DNA of 64,000 bases from Endomicrobium proavitum. GTDB lineage: Bacteria; Elusimicrobiota; Endomicrobiia; Endomicrobiales; Endomicrobiaceae. The notes under the pieces were generated by a model that was given only the letters and a program-made list of their open reading frames with translations, was not told where the DNA came from and ran no database searches. The stretch's first letter is position 1. Each line of letters begins with the position of its first letter. The stretch lies in contig NZ_CP009498.1 of assembly GCF_001027545.1 (NCBI RefSeq), positions 62,001 to 126,000 on the forward strand, in the 5' to 3' direction. Shown here piece after piece: positions 33,711 to 43,037 of the stretch. The translations under genes were made by a program, and so were the position numbers.

Positions 33711-34426
33711 TATTAAGATCTGAAAATTTATTTAAAAAATACAAATACAGAATGGTTGTTAACGGCATAAGCATAAGTGTTAAACAAGGCGAAGTCGTCG
33801 GGCTTTTGGGCCCCAACGGCGCCGGCAAAACCACGACGTTTTACATGACGGTAGGACTTATAAAACCATACGACGGAAACGTTTATTTGGGTTCTGATAA
33901 AATAACGGATTGGCCTATGTATATGCGCGCAAGATCCGGAATAGGCTATCTCTCGCAGGAATCTTCTATTTTCAGAGGCTTAAGCGTGCGGGATAATCTT
34001 ATGGCTATAGCGCAGCTTTTGCCGGTGTCAAAAAAAGAGCAGCAGGAAAAAGTAGATTCGCTTCTTGAAGATTTCGGACTTACAAAACTAAGTTCCCAAA
34101 TGAGCGTAACTTTATCCGGCGGAGAAAAAAGAAGACTTGAAATAGCCCGTGCGCTGGTTAACGATCCGAAATTTTTGCTTTTGGACGAACCGTTTGTGGG
34201 CATAGACCCTATAACCGTTGACGACATACAAAGAATAATAAAGAAGCTTAAAGCGCAAGGTTTGGGCATTCTTATAACGGATCATAACGTCCGCGAAACG
34301 CTTGAAATTATAGACAGGGCTTACATAATTTACGAAGGCAAAATTTTGCTTGAAGGAAACGCGAAAGAACTTTTAGAAAATCCGAAAGCAAGACAAGTCT
34401 ATCTTGGCGACAATTTTAAGATGTGA
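33707..34426 (+). CDS. lptB: LPS export ABC transporter ATPase
   Basis: LptB powers extraction of LPS from the inner membrane. The 239-residue protein has Walker A GPNGAGKTT near 39, the Q-loop SQESSIFRGLSV near 87, the signature LSGGEKRRLEIARAL near 139, Walker B FLLLDEPFVGIDP near 158 and the switch His in TDHNVRETL near 194. The partners LptF and LptG are not in the window. Confidence 0.95.
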   Translation: MILRSENLFKKYKYRMVVNGISISVKQGEVVGLLGPNGAGKTTTFYMTVGLIKPYDGNVYLGSDKITDWPMYMRARSGIGYLSQESSIFRGLSVRDNLMAIAQLLPVSKKEQQEKVDSLLEDFGLTKLSSQMSVTLSGGEKRRLEIARALVNDPKFLLLDEPFVGIDPITVDDIQRIIKKLKAQGLGILITDHNVRETLEIIDRAYIIYEGKILLEGNAKELLENPKARQVYLGDNFKM

Positions 34427-34550
34427 TCGCCGAAAGCGGTCACCGCCCGTCTTCGGGACTTTGTTCCTACGCCGCGGCGAGTTAAATATATGCAATAAGC
34501 TTTGTAATTATAAGTTTCAAATTTGATACCATTATATAAAGGAGACATTA

Positions 34551-35099
34551 ATGCAGATTAACATTACGGCAAGGCATCTGAAGCTTACCGATGCCATCGG
34601 TTCTTATGTGCGAAAGAAAGTTTCCAAAGCCTCAAAGTTTTATGACGGCGATGATGTTTGGGCGCACGTTATTTTGTCCGTAGAAAAAAGCAGACAGATT
34701 ACCGAAATAATTTTTCACGTCGGCAAACTTGCGTTTAGAGTAAAGGAACAGTCTTTAGATCTTTACGCGTCGGTAGATCTTTCCGTTGATAAACTTGAAA
34801 AACAACTCAGAAAACAAAAAGAAATATCCAAAATTCACAGAAAGAAAAATTTAAAAGCGGCAAAAGATAAAAAAGCGGATTTGGACGCTTTCTCTTACGA
34901 CTCCATGGAAGACTCCGGAACGAAAATTTCCGAAGTAAAACGCTTTGATTTAAAACCCCGCACAATAAATGAAGCTATTGAAGATTTGGACGTTCTCGGA
35001 TACAGAGTTTACATGTTTCTTAACGAGCAGACCGACAGCGTAAACGTTTTATACAGAAACGACAGCGGTTCAATAGTTTTGTTAGAGCCTGAAATATAA
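34551..35099 (+). CDS. hpf: Long-form ribosome hibernation promoting factor
   Basis: The 182 residues comprise the N-terminal HPF/RaiA domain (1-100; MQINITARHLKLTDAI) and a C-terminal dimerisation domain (about 127-182; VKRFDLKPRTINEAIEDLDVLGY). The two-domain long form dimerises 70S ribosomes into inactive 100S particles in slow growth. A 124-base spacer separates it from lptB. That spacer contains GC-rich inverted repeats (34430-34490) without a U-tract, and AAAGGAGA before the start. It leads into ptsN, as hpf does in Proteobacteria. Confidence 0.93.
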   Translation: MQINITARHLKLTDAIGSYVRKKVSKASKFYDGDDVWAHVILSVEKSRQITEIIFHVGKLAFRVKEQSLDLYASVDLSVDKLEKQLRKQKEISKIHRKKNLKAAKDKKADLDAFSYDSMEDSGTKISEVKRFDLKPRTINEAIEDLDVLGYRVYMFLNEQTDSVNVLYRNDSGSIVLLEPEI

Positions 35100-35142
35100 A
35101 GCCGGAAAGAATAAATTTAAGTAAATCTTCGGAGGCGTGTAA

Positions 35143-35601
35143 ATGAAAATTATGGATTTTTTAAGTCCCGACGCAATTGTTGTTGACTTAAAAGCTGCCG
35201 ATAAAAAATCGGCTATCGTAGAACTTGTGGACGTGCTCAAGGACGCGAAGAAAGTAAAAAAGACGGATGAAATTATTGACGTGGTTCTTGAAAGAGAAAA
35301 ACTCGGTTCTACCGGCATCGGGCAGGGCGTGGCTATTCCTCACGGAAAAACCGACGCTTTGCAGGAGCAGGTGGGAGTTTTGGGCATTTCAAGAAAAGGA
35401 ATAGAGTTTAATTCTCTTGACGGGGAACCGGTTCACATTGTGTTTTTGCTTGTAGGACCCGTTGAAGTTGCCGGACAGCATTTGAAAGCGCTATCTAGAA
35501 TTTCAAGACTTTTTAAAGATAAATTTTTAAGACAGGCAATAAAAGAAGCAAAAACAGTGGACGAAGTTTTGAAAATTATACAGCAAGAGGACGCTTATTA
35601 A
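35143..35601 (+). CDS. ptsN: PTS EIIA-Ntr/fructose-type protein
   Basis: The 152-residue single-domain EIIA protein has the active-site motif VAIPHGKTD with His67, and LGSTGIGQG before it. VFLLVGPVEVAGQHLKAL near 107 completes the family pattern. Without attached IIB or IIC domains it is likely regulatory, like PtsN, which receives phosphate from HPr. It overlaps hprK by one base. Confidence 0.9.
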   Translation: MKIMDFLSPDAIVVDLKAADKKSAIVELVDVLKDAKKVKKTDEIIDVVLEREKLGSTGIGQGVAIPHGKTDALQEQVGVLGISRKGIEFNSLDGEPVHIVFLLVGPVEVAGQHLKALSRISRLFKDKFLRQAIKEAKTVDEVLKIIQQEDAY

Positions 35602-36548
35602 TGGCTGTTTTAGACGTAGGAATTTTGCTTAATGAAAAAAGCGAAGAACTCAAGCTGGAGCTTGTAGCCGGTAAAAACGGGTTGAACAAAAAAATAACCG
35701 TCGCCGATATAAGCCGTCCGGGTCTTGCGTTTTCCGGTTACTTTGAGCATTTTCCTTACGAAAGAACGCAGGTTATAGGAATAAGCGAATACACTTATTT
35801 AAATTCTTTAGATTACGGCCAGCAGTTAAAAATGCTTCACAAAATTTTTTCTCATCCAAACGCTACGTGCTGCATTCTTACAAGAGGGCTTGAGCCCACT
35901 AAAGCTATGTTTGAAGAGCTTGAGTCGTTACAAATTCCGCTGATAAAAACTAGTCTGAATTCTTCTTCTCTTATAAGCGACCTTATTTATTATTTTGACG
36001 GCAAACTCGCCCCTACAATAAAAATTCACGGGGTGCTCATTAATGTTTACGGTCTTGGCGTTCTTATAATGGGGCATGCCGGAATAGGTAAATCCGAATG
36101 CGCTTTGGAGCTTGTAAAAAGAGGACACATGCTTGTTGCCGACGATATGGTAAATATAAAAAAAATGTCGGGACGCACTCTTTTGGGAAGCGGTCTTGAA
36201 ATAACCAAGCATTTAATAGAAGTTAGAGGCGTAGGAATAATAGACGTAAAAAGTCTTTTCGGAATAGGCAGTATTTTGGACGAGTCTCACATAGAATACG
36301 TTATAAAACTTGAAGAGTGGGATAAAGTTAAAAAAACAGAAAGAGTCGGAATGGACGAGTTATACACGGAAATTTTGGGCGTAAATGTTCCTGAAATTAT
36401 TGTCCCTGTGGGGCCGGGAAGAAACCTTGCGGTTTTGGTTGAAACCGCCACGCTTAACCAAAGACTTAAAAACAAAGGTTATTTTACGGCTAAAGAACTC
36501 AGCGCGAGACTTCAAAAAGCAATTTCGCAAAAAAACGGCAATGAATAA
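35601..36548 (+). CDS. hprK: HPr kinase/phosphorylase
   Basis: HprK phosphorylates HPr on Ser46 and reverses this with phosphate. The 315-residue protein has an N-terminal MurF-like domain and the catalytic His in IKIHGVLINVYG (His143). The P-loop GHAGIGKS is at 158-165 and the HprK signature region EVRGVGIIDVKSLFG lies near 209. HPr encoded at 42766 has Ser46 in the right context, so the pair should work together to sense energy state. Confidence 0.95.
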   Translation: MAVLDVGILLNEKSEELKLELVAGKNGLNKKITVADISRPGLAFSGYFEHFPYERTQVIGISEYTYLNSLDYGQQLKMLHKIFSHPNATCCILTRGLEPTKAMFEELESLQIPLIKTSLNSSSLISDLIYYFDGKLAPTIKIHGVLINVYGLGVLIMGHAGIGKSECALELVKRGHMLVADDMVNIKKMSGRTLLGSGLEITKHLIEVRGVGIIDVKSLFGIGSILDESHIEYVIKLEEWDKVKKTERVGMDELYTEILGVNVPEIIVPVGPGRNLAVLVETATLNQRLKNKGYFTAKELSARLQKAISQKNGNE

Positions 36549-37401
36549 ATTTTATATTGTTTCCGGAATGTCCGGCGCCGGCAAAAGTCAGGCGCTAAAA
36601 GTTTTTGAAGATTTCGGTTTTGTCTGTGTGGACAACATGCCGCTTCAAATGGTCGTCGGCTTTGCGGACTTGTGTCTTAAAAACCCGTCAAAATACAAAA
36701 ACACAGTAATAAGCATAGATTCAAGAGCAGGCAAATCTTTAGACTCTTTCTTTGACGTTTTAAACTCCCTTAAAAGAAAAAAAATAAACTACAAAATAAT
36801 CTTTTTTAACGCCGCTGATTCCGTGCTTATAAGAAGATATTCCGAAACAAGGCGCAGACATCCTCTCGGGAAATCCGTTTTGGAAGGCATTAGTCTTGAA
36901 AGAAAAATGCTTGATAAAGTTTTCGGAGTGTCCGACGAAATAATAGATACTTCAAATATGACTATGGGCGAGCTTAAAGAAACAATTTCAAAACTTACCG
37001 GAGCAAACATAAACGCAAAACAAAACCTTAACGTGTCGGTAGTGTCATTCGGCTATAAATACGGAATTCCAAACGATGCCGATATAGTTTACGACGTGCG
37101 CTTTATAACAAATCCGAACTATGTGCACGGTTTGAAATTTAAAACCGGCAAAGATAAAGCCGTTAAAGATTACATAGTAAAACAAAAAGAGTTCGGAGCT
37201 TTCTTTAATATATTTTCAAAACTTATCGCAGTTACTCTTCCGGGATATATTAAAGAAGGCAAAAGTTATCTTACAATAGCAATAGGCTGCACCGGCGGAA
37301 GACACCGTTCCGTTTTCACTGCGGAAAAACTTTCCGCGTTTTTGAGAAATAAAAAATATAAAGTAAAAATTAACCACAGAGATATTTTGCGCTCAAGATA
37401 A
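36541..37401 (+). CDS. rapZ: RapZ/YvcJ nucleotide-binding RNase adapter family
   Basis: The 286-residue protein has the N-terminal P-loop GMSGAGKS (9-16), DNMPLQM near 34, SRAGKSLDSF near 62 and the C-terminal CTGGRHRSV near 251. In E. coli RapZ guides RNase E to GlmZ and so controls GlmS; in Firmicutes YvcJ is linked to competence. The in-frame ORF extends upstream, but the ATG at 36541 gives the conserved start and overlaps hprK by eight bases. It is one base from yvcK in overlap. Confidence 0.93.
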   Translation: MNKFYIVSGMSGAGKSQALKVFEDFGFVCVDNMPLQMVVGFADLCLKNPSKYKNTVISIDSRAGKSLDSFFDVLNSLKRKKINYKIIFFNAADSVLIRRYSETRRRHPLGKSVLEGISLERKMLDKVFGVSDEIIDTSNMTMGELKETISKLTGANINAKQNLNVSVVSFGYKYGIPNDADIVYDVRFITNPNYVHGLKFKTGKDKAVKDYIVKQKEFGAFFNIFSKLIAVTLPGYIKEGKSYLTIAIGCTGGRHRSVFTAEKLSAFLRNKKYKVKINHRDILRSR

Positions 37402-38345
37402 TGAAAAAAATAAAAATAGCCGCAATCGGCGGCGGAACCGGTCTTTCAACGCTGCTGAGAGGTTTAAAAAAATATAACTGCGATATAACGGCTATAGTAA
37501 ACGTTGCTGACGACGGCGGCAGTTCCGGCAAACTTAAAAAAGAGCTGGGCGTTTTGCCTCCCGGCGATATAAGAAATTGCCTTGTTGCTCTTTCGGAAGA
37601 AGAAAGTCTTATGTCAAGACTTTTTCAATACAGATTTCCCGCAAAAGGCGCTCTCGGAGGACATTCGTTCGGAAATCTTTTTTTAACGGCGATGTCGGCA
37701 ATATCGGGCGGGTTTGATAACGCAATAGCAAGAAGCGGCGAAGTTCTTGCCATAAGAGGGCAGGTTTTGCCGGTAACGCTTTCTTCGGTTACGCTTGAAG
37801 CGGAACTTGAAAACGGAAAAATAATTTCCGGCGAAACAAAAGTGTCGCAGGCAAAATCAAAAATAATAAAAGTTAATTTAAGTCCCGCGGCGCCTCCTGC
37901 GGCGGGGGAAGTTTTGGAAGCCATAAAAAAAGCGGACGCAATAATTTTCGGCCCCGGTTCTTTATACACTTCAATAATAGTTAATTTTCTTGTGGACGGC
38001 GTAACCGAAGCATTGAAGGCGTCCAAAGCGTATAAAATTTATGTTGCAAATATTATGACTCAACCGGGCGAAACTTCCGGATATAAATTGTCTGACCATA
38101 TAAAAGCTATTGAAGATCATTCGTATAAAGGCGTTGTTGACTGCATAATTGCAAACAGCGCGAAAGTTCCGGCAAAGGTTGCCAAGAGATATAAAAAACA
38201 AAATTCATATCAGGTTGCAATTGATAAAACAGGGATTAAAACCGTTAAAAGTAAATTATTTTCAAATGAAATTTACGCAAGACACAATTGCGACAAACTT
38301 GCTTTTGCTATAAACAAAATTATTAAGGAACGAATCCATGATTAA
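37401..38345 (+). CDS. yvcK: YvcK/CofD-like gluconeogenesis factor
   Basis: The 314-residue protein opens with IAAIGGGTGLSTLLRGLK and contains VADDGGSSGKLKKELGVLPPGDIRN near 36-60. ALGGHSFGNL near 80 and FGPGSLYTSI near 183 also match the CofD-type fold. YvcK proteins bind UDP-sugars and steer carbon between cell wall precursors and gluconeogenesis in Firmicutes and Actinobacteria. Pairing with rapZ is the Firmicute arrangement. It overlaps the EIIA-Man gene by eight bases. Confidence 0.92.
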   Translation: MKKIKIAAIGGGTGLSTLLRGLKKYNCDITAIVNVADDGGSSGKLKKELGVLPPGDIRNCLVALSEEESLMSRLFQYRFPAKGALGGHSFGNLFLTAMSAISGGFDNAIARSGEVLAIRGQVLPVTLSSVTLEAELENGKIISGETKVSQAKSKIIKVNLSPAAPPAAGEVLEAIKKADAIIFGPGSLYTSIIVNFLVDGVTEALKASKAYKIYVANIMTQPGETSGYKLSDHIKAIEDHSYKGVVDCIIANSAKVPAKVAKRYKKQNSYQVAIDKTGIKTVKSKLFSNEIYARHNCDKLAFAINKIIKERIHD

Positions 38346-38754
38346 AATTGTCGTGGCAACCCATGGAAATTTTGCGCAGGAACTTATCAACGCCGCAGAA
38401 AGCATAGCGGGCAAACAGTCTAATCTTTACGCCGTAAAAAGAGCCGCAAACGACAGCCTTGCGCAAATGCAGCAAAAAATAGAAGAGCTTTTAAAAAGCG
38501 TCGGCGGTTCTCAGGAAGACGGGGCTTTAATACTTGCGGACATGCTCGGCGGAACTCCGTGCAACGCGGCAGCCCCAATGTGTAAAATTTTTAACACCGA
38601 ACTTATTGCCGGCGTAAATCTTCCAATTCTTTTGTCGGCAATTTTCGCAAGCAAATCCGCAACAAGCGCCGCAGAGCTTGCCTGTAAAGTTTTGCAAGAC
38701 GGACAAAAAAGCATAGTTAACGTAAAGAAAATGCTTACAGACAGAGCGAAGTAA
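38338..38754 (+). CDS. Mannose-family PTS EIIA
   Basis: The 138-residue single EIIA domain has the phosphorylatable His9 in VATHGNFA and ADMLGGTPCNAAAP near 67, typical of the mannose/sorbose family. It would take phosphate from HPr and pass it to the IIB protein encoded next. The expected IIB, IIC and IID genes follow at 38766, 41329 and 41976. Confidence 0.92.
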   Translation: MIKIVVATHGNFAQELINAAESIAGKQSNLYAVKRAANDSLAQMQQKIEELLKSVGGSQEDGALILADMLGGTPCNAAAPMCKIFNTELIAGVNLPILLSAIFASKSATSAAELACKVLQDGQKSIVNVKKMLTDRAK

Positions 38755-38765
38755 AGGGGAAAATT

Positions 38766-39263
38766 ATGCCTGTAGTTGTTGTGAGAATTGACGACAGACT
38801 TGTGCACGGACAGATAGTGCAGGGCTGGCTTAAAAATATAAATATTGACGTTATCGTTGTGGTTTCAGACGCAGTGGCAAAAGACCCTATGCAGCAAATG
38901 CTTATGTCTATGGCTATGCCGTCTTCCACGCGTTTAGAAGTAAAAAATGTTAACGAAGCCGGCGCAAGTCTTGCAAAAGGCGCGTATGAAAAAGATAAAA
39001 CTATGATTTTGGTTTCCAACCCCGCCGACATTTTAAAGATGATAGAGCTCGGCGCGGATTTTAAATCCGTTAACGTGGGCGGAATGCATTTTGTGCCCGG
39101 AAAAAGACAGCTTTTGTGTAACTTGTCGGTAGATGACGACGATGTCAAAAATCTTTACGCTATTTATTCCAAAGGCATTGAGATAGAAGGAAGAGTTCTT
39201 CCTTTAGACGACAGATTGAATATTATACCTATAATAGAAAAAGAATATAAAGGTTTGAAATGA
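38766..39263 (+). CDS. Mannose-family PTS EIIB
   Basis: The 165-residue protein has the active-site His14 in RIDDRLVHGQIVQGW and the later NVGGMHFVPGK segment typical of mannose/sorbose IIB. It donates phosphate to the incoming sugar via the IIC/IID membrane pair. A GAAGTAAAGGGGAAA ribosome site precedes it. Its last bases overlap the GH57 gene start. Confidence 0.92.
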   Translation: MPVVVVRIDDRLVHGQIVQGWLKNINIDVIVVVSDAVAKDPMQQMLMSMAMPSSTRLEVKNVNEAGASLAKGAYEKDKTMILVSNPADILKMIELGADFKSVNVGGMHFVPGKRQLLCNLSVDDDDVKNLYAIYSKGIEIEGRVLPLDDRLNIIPIIEKEYKGLK

Positions 39264-41332
39264 GTAAAGTTAAATTTATTTTTTGCGTTCACAATCATCA
39301 GCCCGTCGGAAATTTTGAATGGGTTTTTGAAAAGGCTTATCAGGTTTCCTATAAGCCTTTTATGGATGTTATGTTAAACCACCCTAAAATAAAATGGTGC
39401 ATGCACGCAAGCGGCATGATTTGGGAGTTTTGCCAAAAAGAACACCCCGAATATATTAAAAACGTTAAAAAACTCGTTGCAAGCGGTAATCTTGAAATTT
39501 TATCAGGCGGATATTACGAGCCTATCATTTCGTCCGTTCCGGATAGGGATAAAAACGGACAAATACAAAAACTTACGCAATACGTTAAAGACGTTTTCGG
39601 CTGCCGCGAGGCGCACGGCGCATGGCTTGCCGAGAGAGTTTGGGAGCCGTCTCTTGCAAAACCTTTGTGCGAAAGCGGCATAAAATATACTGTTTTAGAC
39701 GACGCTCATTTTGCGGCCTCGGGAATAAATACCGACGATTTAAAAGGATATTATGTTACCGAAGAGCAGGGATGTTCTTTAAATGTTTTTCCCATAAGCC
39801 AGCGTTTAAGATATACGATTCCTTTTCACGACGTTAATGAAACTATAGAATACTTTAAAGATTTGTCGCGCCAAAATGCAGACAAAAACTCCGTTGTGGT
39901 TATGGCTGACGACGGCGAAAAATTCGGCATGTGGCCGGGAACAAACAAACACGTTTATGAAAACGGATGGTTGGAACGTTTTCTTACGGCGCTTGAAGAA
40001 AATTTTGACACGGTGGAAACCGCAACTTTCTCGGAAGTTTTAAAAACAGAAAAACCTTCGGGAAGAGTTTATCTTCCGTGCGCGTCTTACTTTGAAATGT
40101 CGGAATGGTCTCTTCCGGCGCCTGCGCAGGAAAAGTTTGACAACGTTTTGGCAAAATACGGCTCAGACCGGGACGCAAAAACTTTTCTGCACGGCGGGTT
40201 TTGGCGCAACTTTTTAACTAAATACGAAGAAGCAAACAATATGCATAAAAAAATGCTGCGCGTAAGCGATAAAGTTGGGAAATATGTTTTAAGCAAAAAA
40301 CCGCTTGCGCAAAAAGCGTTGGATAATCTTTACGCAGGTCAGTGCAACTGCGCGTATTGGCACGGAGTTTTCGGCGGGCTTTATCTTCCTCATTTAAGAA
40401 AAGCGGTTTACGCGTCTCTTTTAAAAGCTGAAAATCTTTACAATAAATCTTTTTTAAAACGAGCCGGCTGGTTAGCAGATGATTTTAGCCGCGCAGGCAA
40501 AGAAGATTTTCTTTACGAAAGCAAACACCAAAATATTTACGTAAACCCGCAAGACGGCGGCAGTATTTTTGAATGGGATATCTTTAAAATAAACCATAAT
40601 TTTTCTGATGTTTTAACCAGAAGATACGAGTCTTACCACAAAAAACTCAAAGACAATATAAATAATGCGGTTGTGGCGACCGATAACGAGTATGAAGTTC
40701 AAACAATACATAACGACGCCGTAAAAGTTAAAGAGTTCGGTCTTGATAAATTTTTGGTTTACGATAACTACAGAAGAACTTCTTTGCGCGACCATTTTGT
40801 GGGCACGGATATAAAATATGAAGATTTTGCTTTTTCAAGATATTGCGAAATGGGCGATTTTACCGCCGGAGAATATAAAGTTATCTCCCGCGCGGCAAAC
40901 CTTGAACTTGAAAGAAACGGCAAGGCTTACGGTAAAGATATCAGCGTGAAAAAAAATATTTCCGCGCAGCACGACGGATACGAAGCTGCATATGAAATTA
41001 CCAACAATTCAAGCGAATCTATTGAAATTTGTTTTATTTGCGAGCAGGTTTTCGCTTTTTCATCAAAAGACGGAGACGACACAGCTAACGACAAAAACGT
41101 TTCCGGCTGGAAAAGATACGACGATTATTACAAAGCGGAAGTTGAACTTAAATTTTCGCAAGACTGCGATTTGTTCGTTTACCCGCTTGAAACTGTTTCC
41201 GCTTCCGACAGCGGATACGAAAGAACTTATCAGGGCACCGTTGCCGCGCCCGTTGCAAGATTTCATTCAACGCCCGGCGGCACGGTAAAATTTTCAATAA
41301 AAACGTCGGTAAATTTTAAAACTATAATATGA
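39260..41332 (+). CDS. GH57 alpha-glucan enzyme (4-alpha-glucanotransferase/alpha-amylase type)
   Basis: The 690-residue cytosolic protein starts with FIFCVHNHQPVGNF (GH57 region 1). Region 3 is AWLAERVWEP with the likely nucleophile Glu125, and VVMADDGEKFG supplies the likely acid/base Asp217 or Asp218. LSGGYYEPII near 81 is also characteristic. A C-terminal beta-sandwich of the DUF1926 kind (about 425-690) follows the barrel and a helical DUF1925-type region. GH57 enzymes of this length remodel maltodextrins or glycogen. It is unusual in lying between PTS IIB and IIC and overlaps both by four bases. Confidence 0.88.
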   Translation: MSKVKFIFCVHNHQPVGNFEWVFEKAYQVSYKPFMDVMLNHPKIKWCMHASGMIWEFCQKEHPEYIKNVKKLVASGNLEILSGGYYEPIISSVPDRDKNGQIQKLTQYVKDVFGCREAHGAWLAERVWEPSLAKPLCESGIKYTVLDDAHFAASGINTDDLKGYYVTEEQGCSLNVFPISQRLRYTIPFHDVNETIEYFKDLSRQNADKNSVVVMADDGEKFGMWPGTNKHVYENGWLERFLTALEENFDTVETATFSEVLKTEKPSGRVYLPCASYFEMSEWSLPAPAQEKFDNVLAKYGSDRDAKTFLHGGFWRNFLTKYEEANNMHKKMLRVSDKVGKYVLSKKPLAQKALDNLYAGQCNCAYWHGVFGGLYLPHLRKAVYASLLKAENLYNKSFLKRAGWLADDFSRAGKEDFLYESKHQNIYVNPQDGGSIFEWDIFKINHNFSDVLTRRYESYHKKLKDNINNAVVATDNEYEVQTIHNDAVKVKEFGLDKFLVYDNYRRTSLRDHFVGTDIKYEDFAFSRYCEMGDFTAGEYKVISRAANLELERNGKAYGKDISVKKNISAQHDGYEAAYEITNNSSESIEICFICEQVFAFSSKDGDDTANDKNVSGWKRYDDYYKAEVELKFSQDCDLFVYPLETVSASDSGYERTYQGTVAAPVARFHSTPGGTVKFSIKTSVNFKTII

Positions 41333-41979
41333 TAATAGAAAATATTTTTATTCTTGCGTTTATTGCTGCTTTATGCAGTCTTGACATAACGGCTTTCGGT
41401 CAGTTTATGATTTCAAGGCCTATATTTTGCGCGCCGCTTTTCGGCTGGCTTATGGGCGACATAACTTCCGGGCTTTGGATAGGAATGATTGCTGAAATGG
41501 TTTGGATTAACGCTATTCCTATGGGCGTTGCCGTGCCTATAGATATTACGTCAATAGCAATACTTGCCACTTACTGGGCTTCTAAATTCTTCCCGGGAAT
41601 GCAGGAGGCGGCTATCTGGGGAATTGCTTTTGCGGTTCCGCTGGCGTATTTTTATAAAGAGATGGACGTGGCGGGAAGAAACTTTAATATTAAAATTATG
41701 CGCTGGGTTGAAAAGGGGCTTCACGAGGGAAAAGAGTCCAGAATAGATATAGGAATAGTTTTAGGGTTGGGGTTATTTTTTTTAAGAATTTTTGCATTTT
41801 ATTTATTTGCAATGTTTATCGGCGGATTTATATACCAAGGCATTTTCCTTCAATTTACGGTGTTTATTCTTTTGGGTTTCAAAAAAGCGTGGTACTTGCT
41901 TCCCGTGTTTGGTTTCGGCGCCATGCTTTACAACTTTAGAAGCGTCAGAATTCCTTTGATTAAAGGAAGAAATAAATGA
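41329..41979 (+). CDS. Mannose-family PTS EIIC
   Basis: The 216-residue membrane protein has several hydrophobic helices and SRPIFCAPLFGWLMGD near 27 and IGMIAEMVWINAIPMG near 51. The latter matches the sugar-binding region of mannose/sorbose IIC. It is somewhat shorter than many IIC proteins (about 250-265 residues). It overlaps the GH57 and IID genes by four bases each, indicating coupled translation. Confidence 0.88.
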   Translation: MIIENIFILAFIAALCSLDITAFGQFMISRPIFCAPLFGWLMGDITSGLWIGMIAEMVWINAIPMGVAVPIDITSIAILATYWASKFFPGMQEAAIWGIAFAVPLAYFYKEMDVAGRNFNIKIMRWVEKGLHEGKESRIDIGIVLGLGLFFLRIFAFYLFAMFIGGFIYQGIFLQFTVFILLGFKKAWYLLPVFGFGAMLYNFRSVRIPLIKGRNK

Positions 41980-42764
41980 TTAAAACTTATTTCAGAATGT
42001 TTTTAAGAGCTTTCTTTATACAGTCTTTGTGGAACTTTGAAAGGCTGCAAAACGTCGGTTTTTTGTTTGTAATGAAACCTTTTTTTAGAAAAATATATAA
42101 AAATAAAAACGACAGACGCGAAGCTTTTTTGAGACACACCGGTTTTTTTAATACGCATCCGTATATGGCTAACGTAATTGTGGCTATTTGCGCAAACTGC
42201 GAGAGAATAATATCGCAGGAAGGGCTTAAAAACGCTCCAGATATAAACCTTTTAAAAAGTTCTATGGCAGGACCTCTTGCCGCAATTGGGGACTCTTATT
42301 TTTGGGGCACTTTAAGACCCGTTGTCGCGTTGTCGTGTATATTTATGACAATACTTTTTTCGCGCGTTTTAAGCGGCAGTTTAACCGGTTACGGCATAAT
42401 AATTCCCGTAATGTTTTTCTTTTTGTATAACGCGGTGCATGTGCCCGTTCGGTTCTGGCTGTTGTTTGCGGGGCTAAAGCTTGATAAAAACAGCATTTAT
42501 ATAATAGCCAAACTGGAAGTTAAATTTTTCCTTGAAGTGCTTAAATATATCGGAGTTTTGCTTCTTTTGGCGTCTATAGCAATATATTTTCAGGTTTTCG
42601 GGTTTGGTCCGGGAAACAATATATTTTTTGCGGGGTTTATTCCCGACGCGGCGGTTTTGGGCGCGGTGCTTGTGTTGTCCGCTTTAGCCGGAAAGTTCAG
42701 CCCGACGTTTGCGTTTTATACGCTTCTTATTTTGTGCGTAGTTATCTCTTATTTAGGAATATAA
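41976..42764 (+). CDS. Mannose-family PTS EIID
   Basis: The 262-residue membrane protein has the N-terminal RMFLRAFFIQSLWNFERLQNVGF typical of IID. NTHPYMANVIVAI near 55 and SMAGPLAAIGDSYFWGTLRP near 88 are also diagnostic. Together with IIC it forms the transport unit. It is followed by ptsH after one base. The sugar imported is not known; this family handles mannose, glucose, fructose, sorbose and hexosamines. Confidence 0.9.
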   Translation: MIKTYFRMFLRAFFIQSLWNFERLQNVGFLFVMKPFFRKIYKNKNDRREAFLRHTGFFNTHPYMANVIVAICANCERIISQEGLKNAPDINLLKSSMAGPLAAIGDSYFWGTLRPVVALSCIFMTILFSRVLSGSLTGYGIIIPVMFFFLYNAVHVPVRFWLLFAGLKLDKNSIYIIAKLEVKFFLEVLKYIGVLLLLASIAIYFQVFGFGPGNNIFFAGFIPDAAVLGAVLVLSALAGKFSPTFAFYTLLILCVVISYLGI

Positions 42765-42765
42765 A

Positions 42766-43029
42766 ATGAAAGAAAAAATTATTACAGTGTCAAATAAACT
42801 CGGACTTCACGCAAGACCGGCGGCTCTTTTGGTTCAAACCACGTCAAAGTACAGCGCTACAGTAAAAATTTACAAAGACGATTATGAAGTTGATGCAAAA
42901 AGCATAATGGGCGTTATGACTTTAGCCGCGGCTTTGGGCAGCAGTTTGAAATTTATCGCAGACGGCCCCGACGAAACGGAAGCTCTTGACGATATAGAAA
43001 AACTTTTTAACGCAGGATTTCACGAATAG
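42766..43029 (+). CDS. ptsH: Phosphocarrier HPr
   Basis: The 87-residue protein has the EI-dependent phosphorylation site His15 in LGLHARPA and the regulatory Ser46 in AKSIMGVM, exactly at the usual numbering. Presence of Ser46 matches the HprK gene 6 kb upstream. HPr passes phosphate from EI to the EIIA proteins encoded in the same run. Confidence 0.95.
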   Translation: MKEKIITVSNKLGLHARPAALLVQTTSKYSATVKIYKDDYEVDAKSIMGVMTLAAALGSSLKFIADGPDETEALDDIEKLFNAGFHE

Positions 43030-43037
43030 GAGAAAAG

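Noticed and set aside
34430-34490. GC-rich inverted repeats between lptB and hpf as a terminator or riboswitch
   Set aside because: Small stems exist (GCGG/CCGC, CCGAA/TTCGG), but no U-tract, conserved aptamer pattern or separate promoter could be shown.
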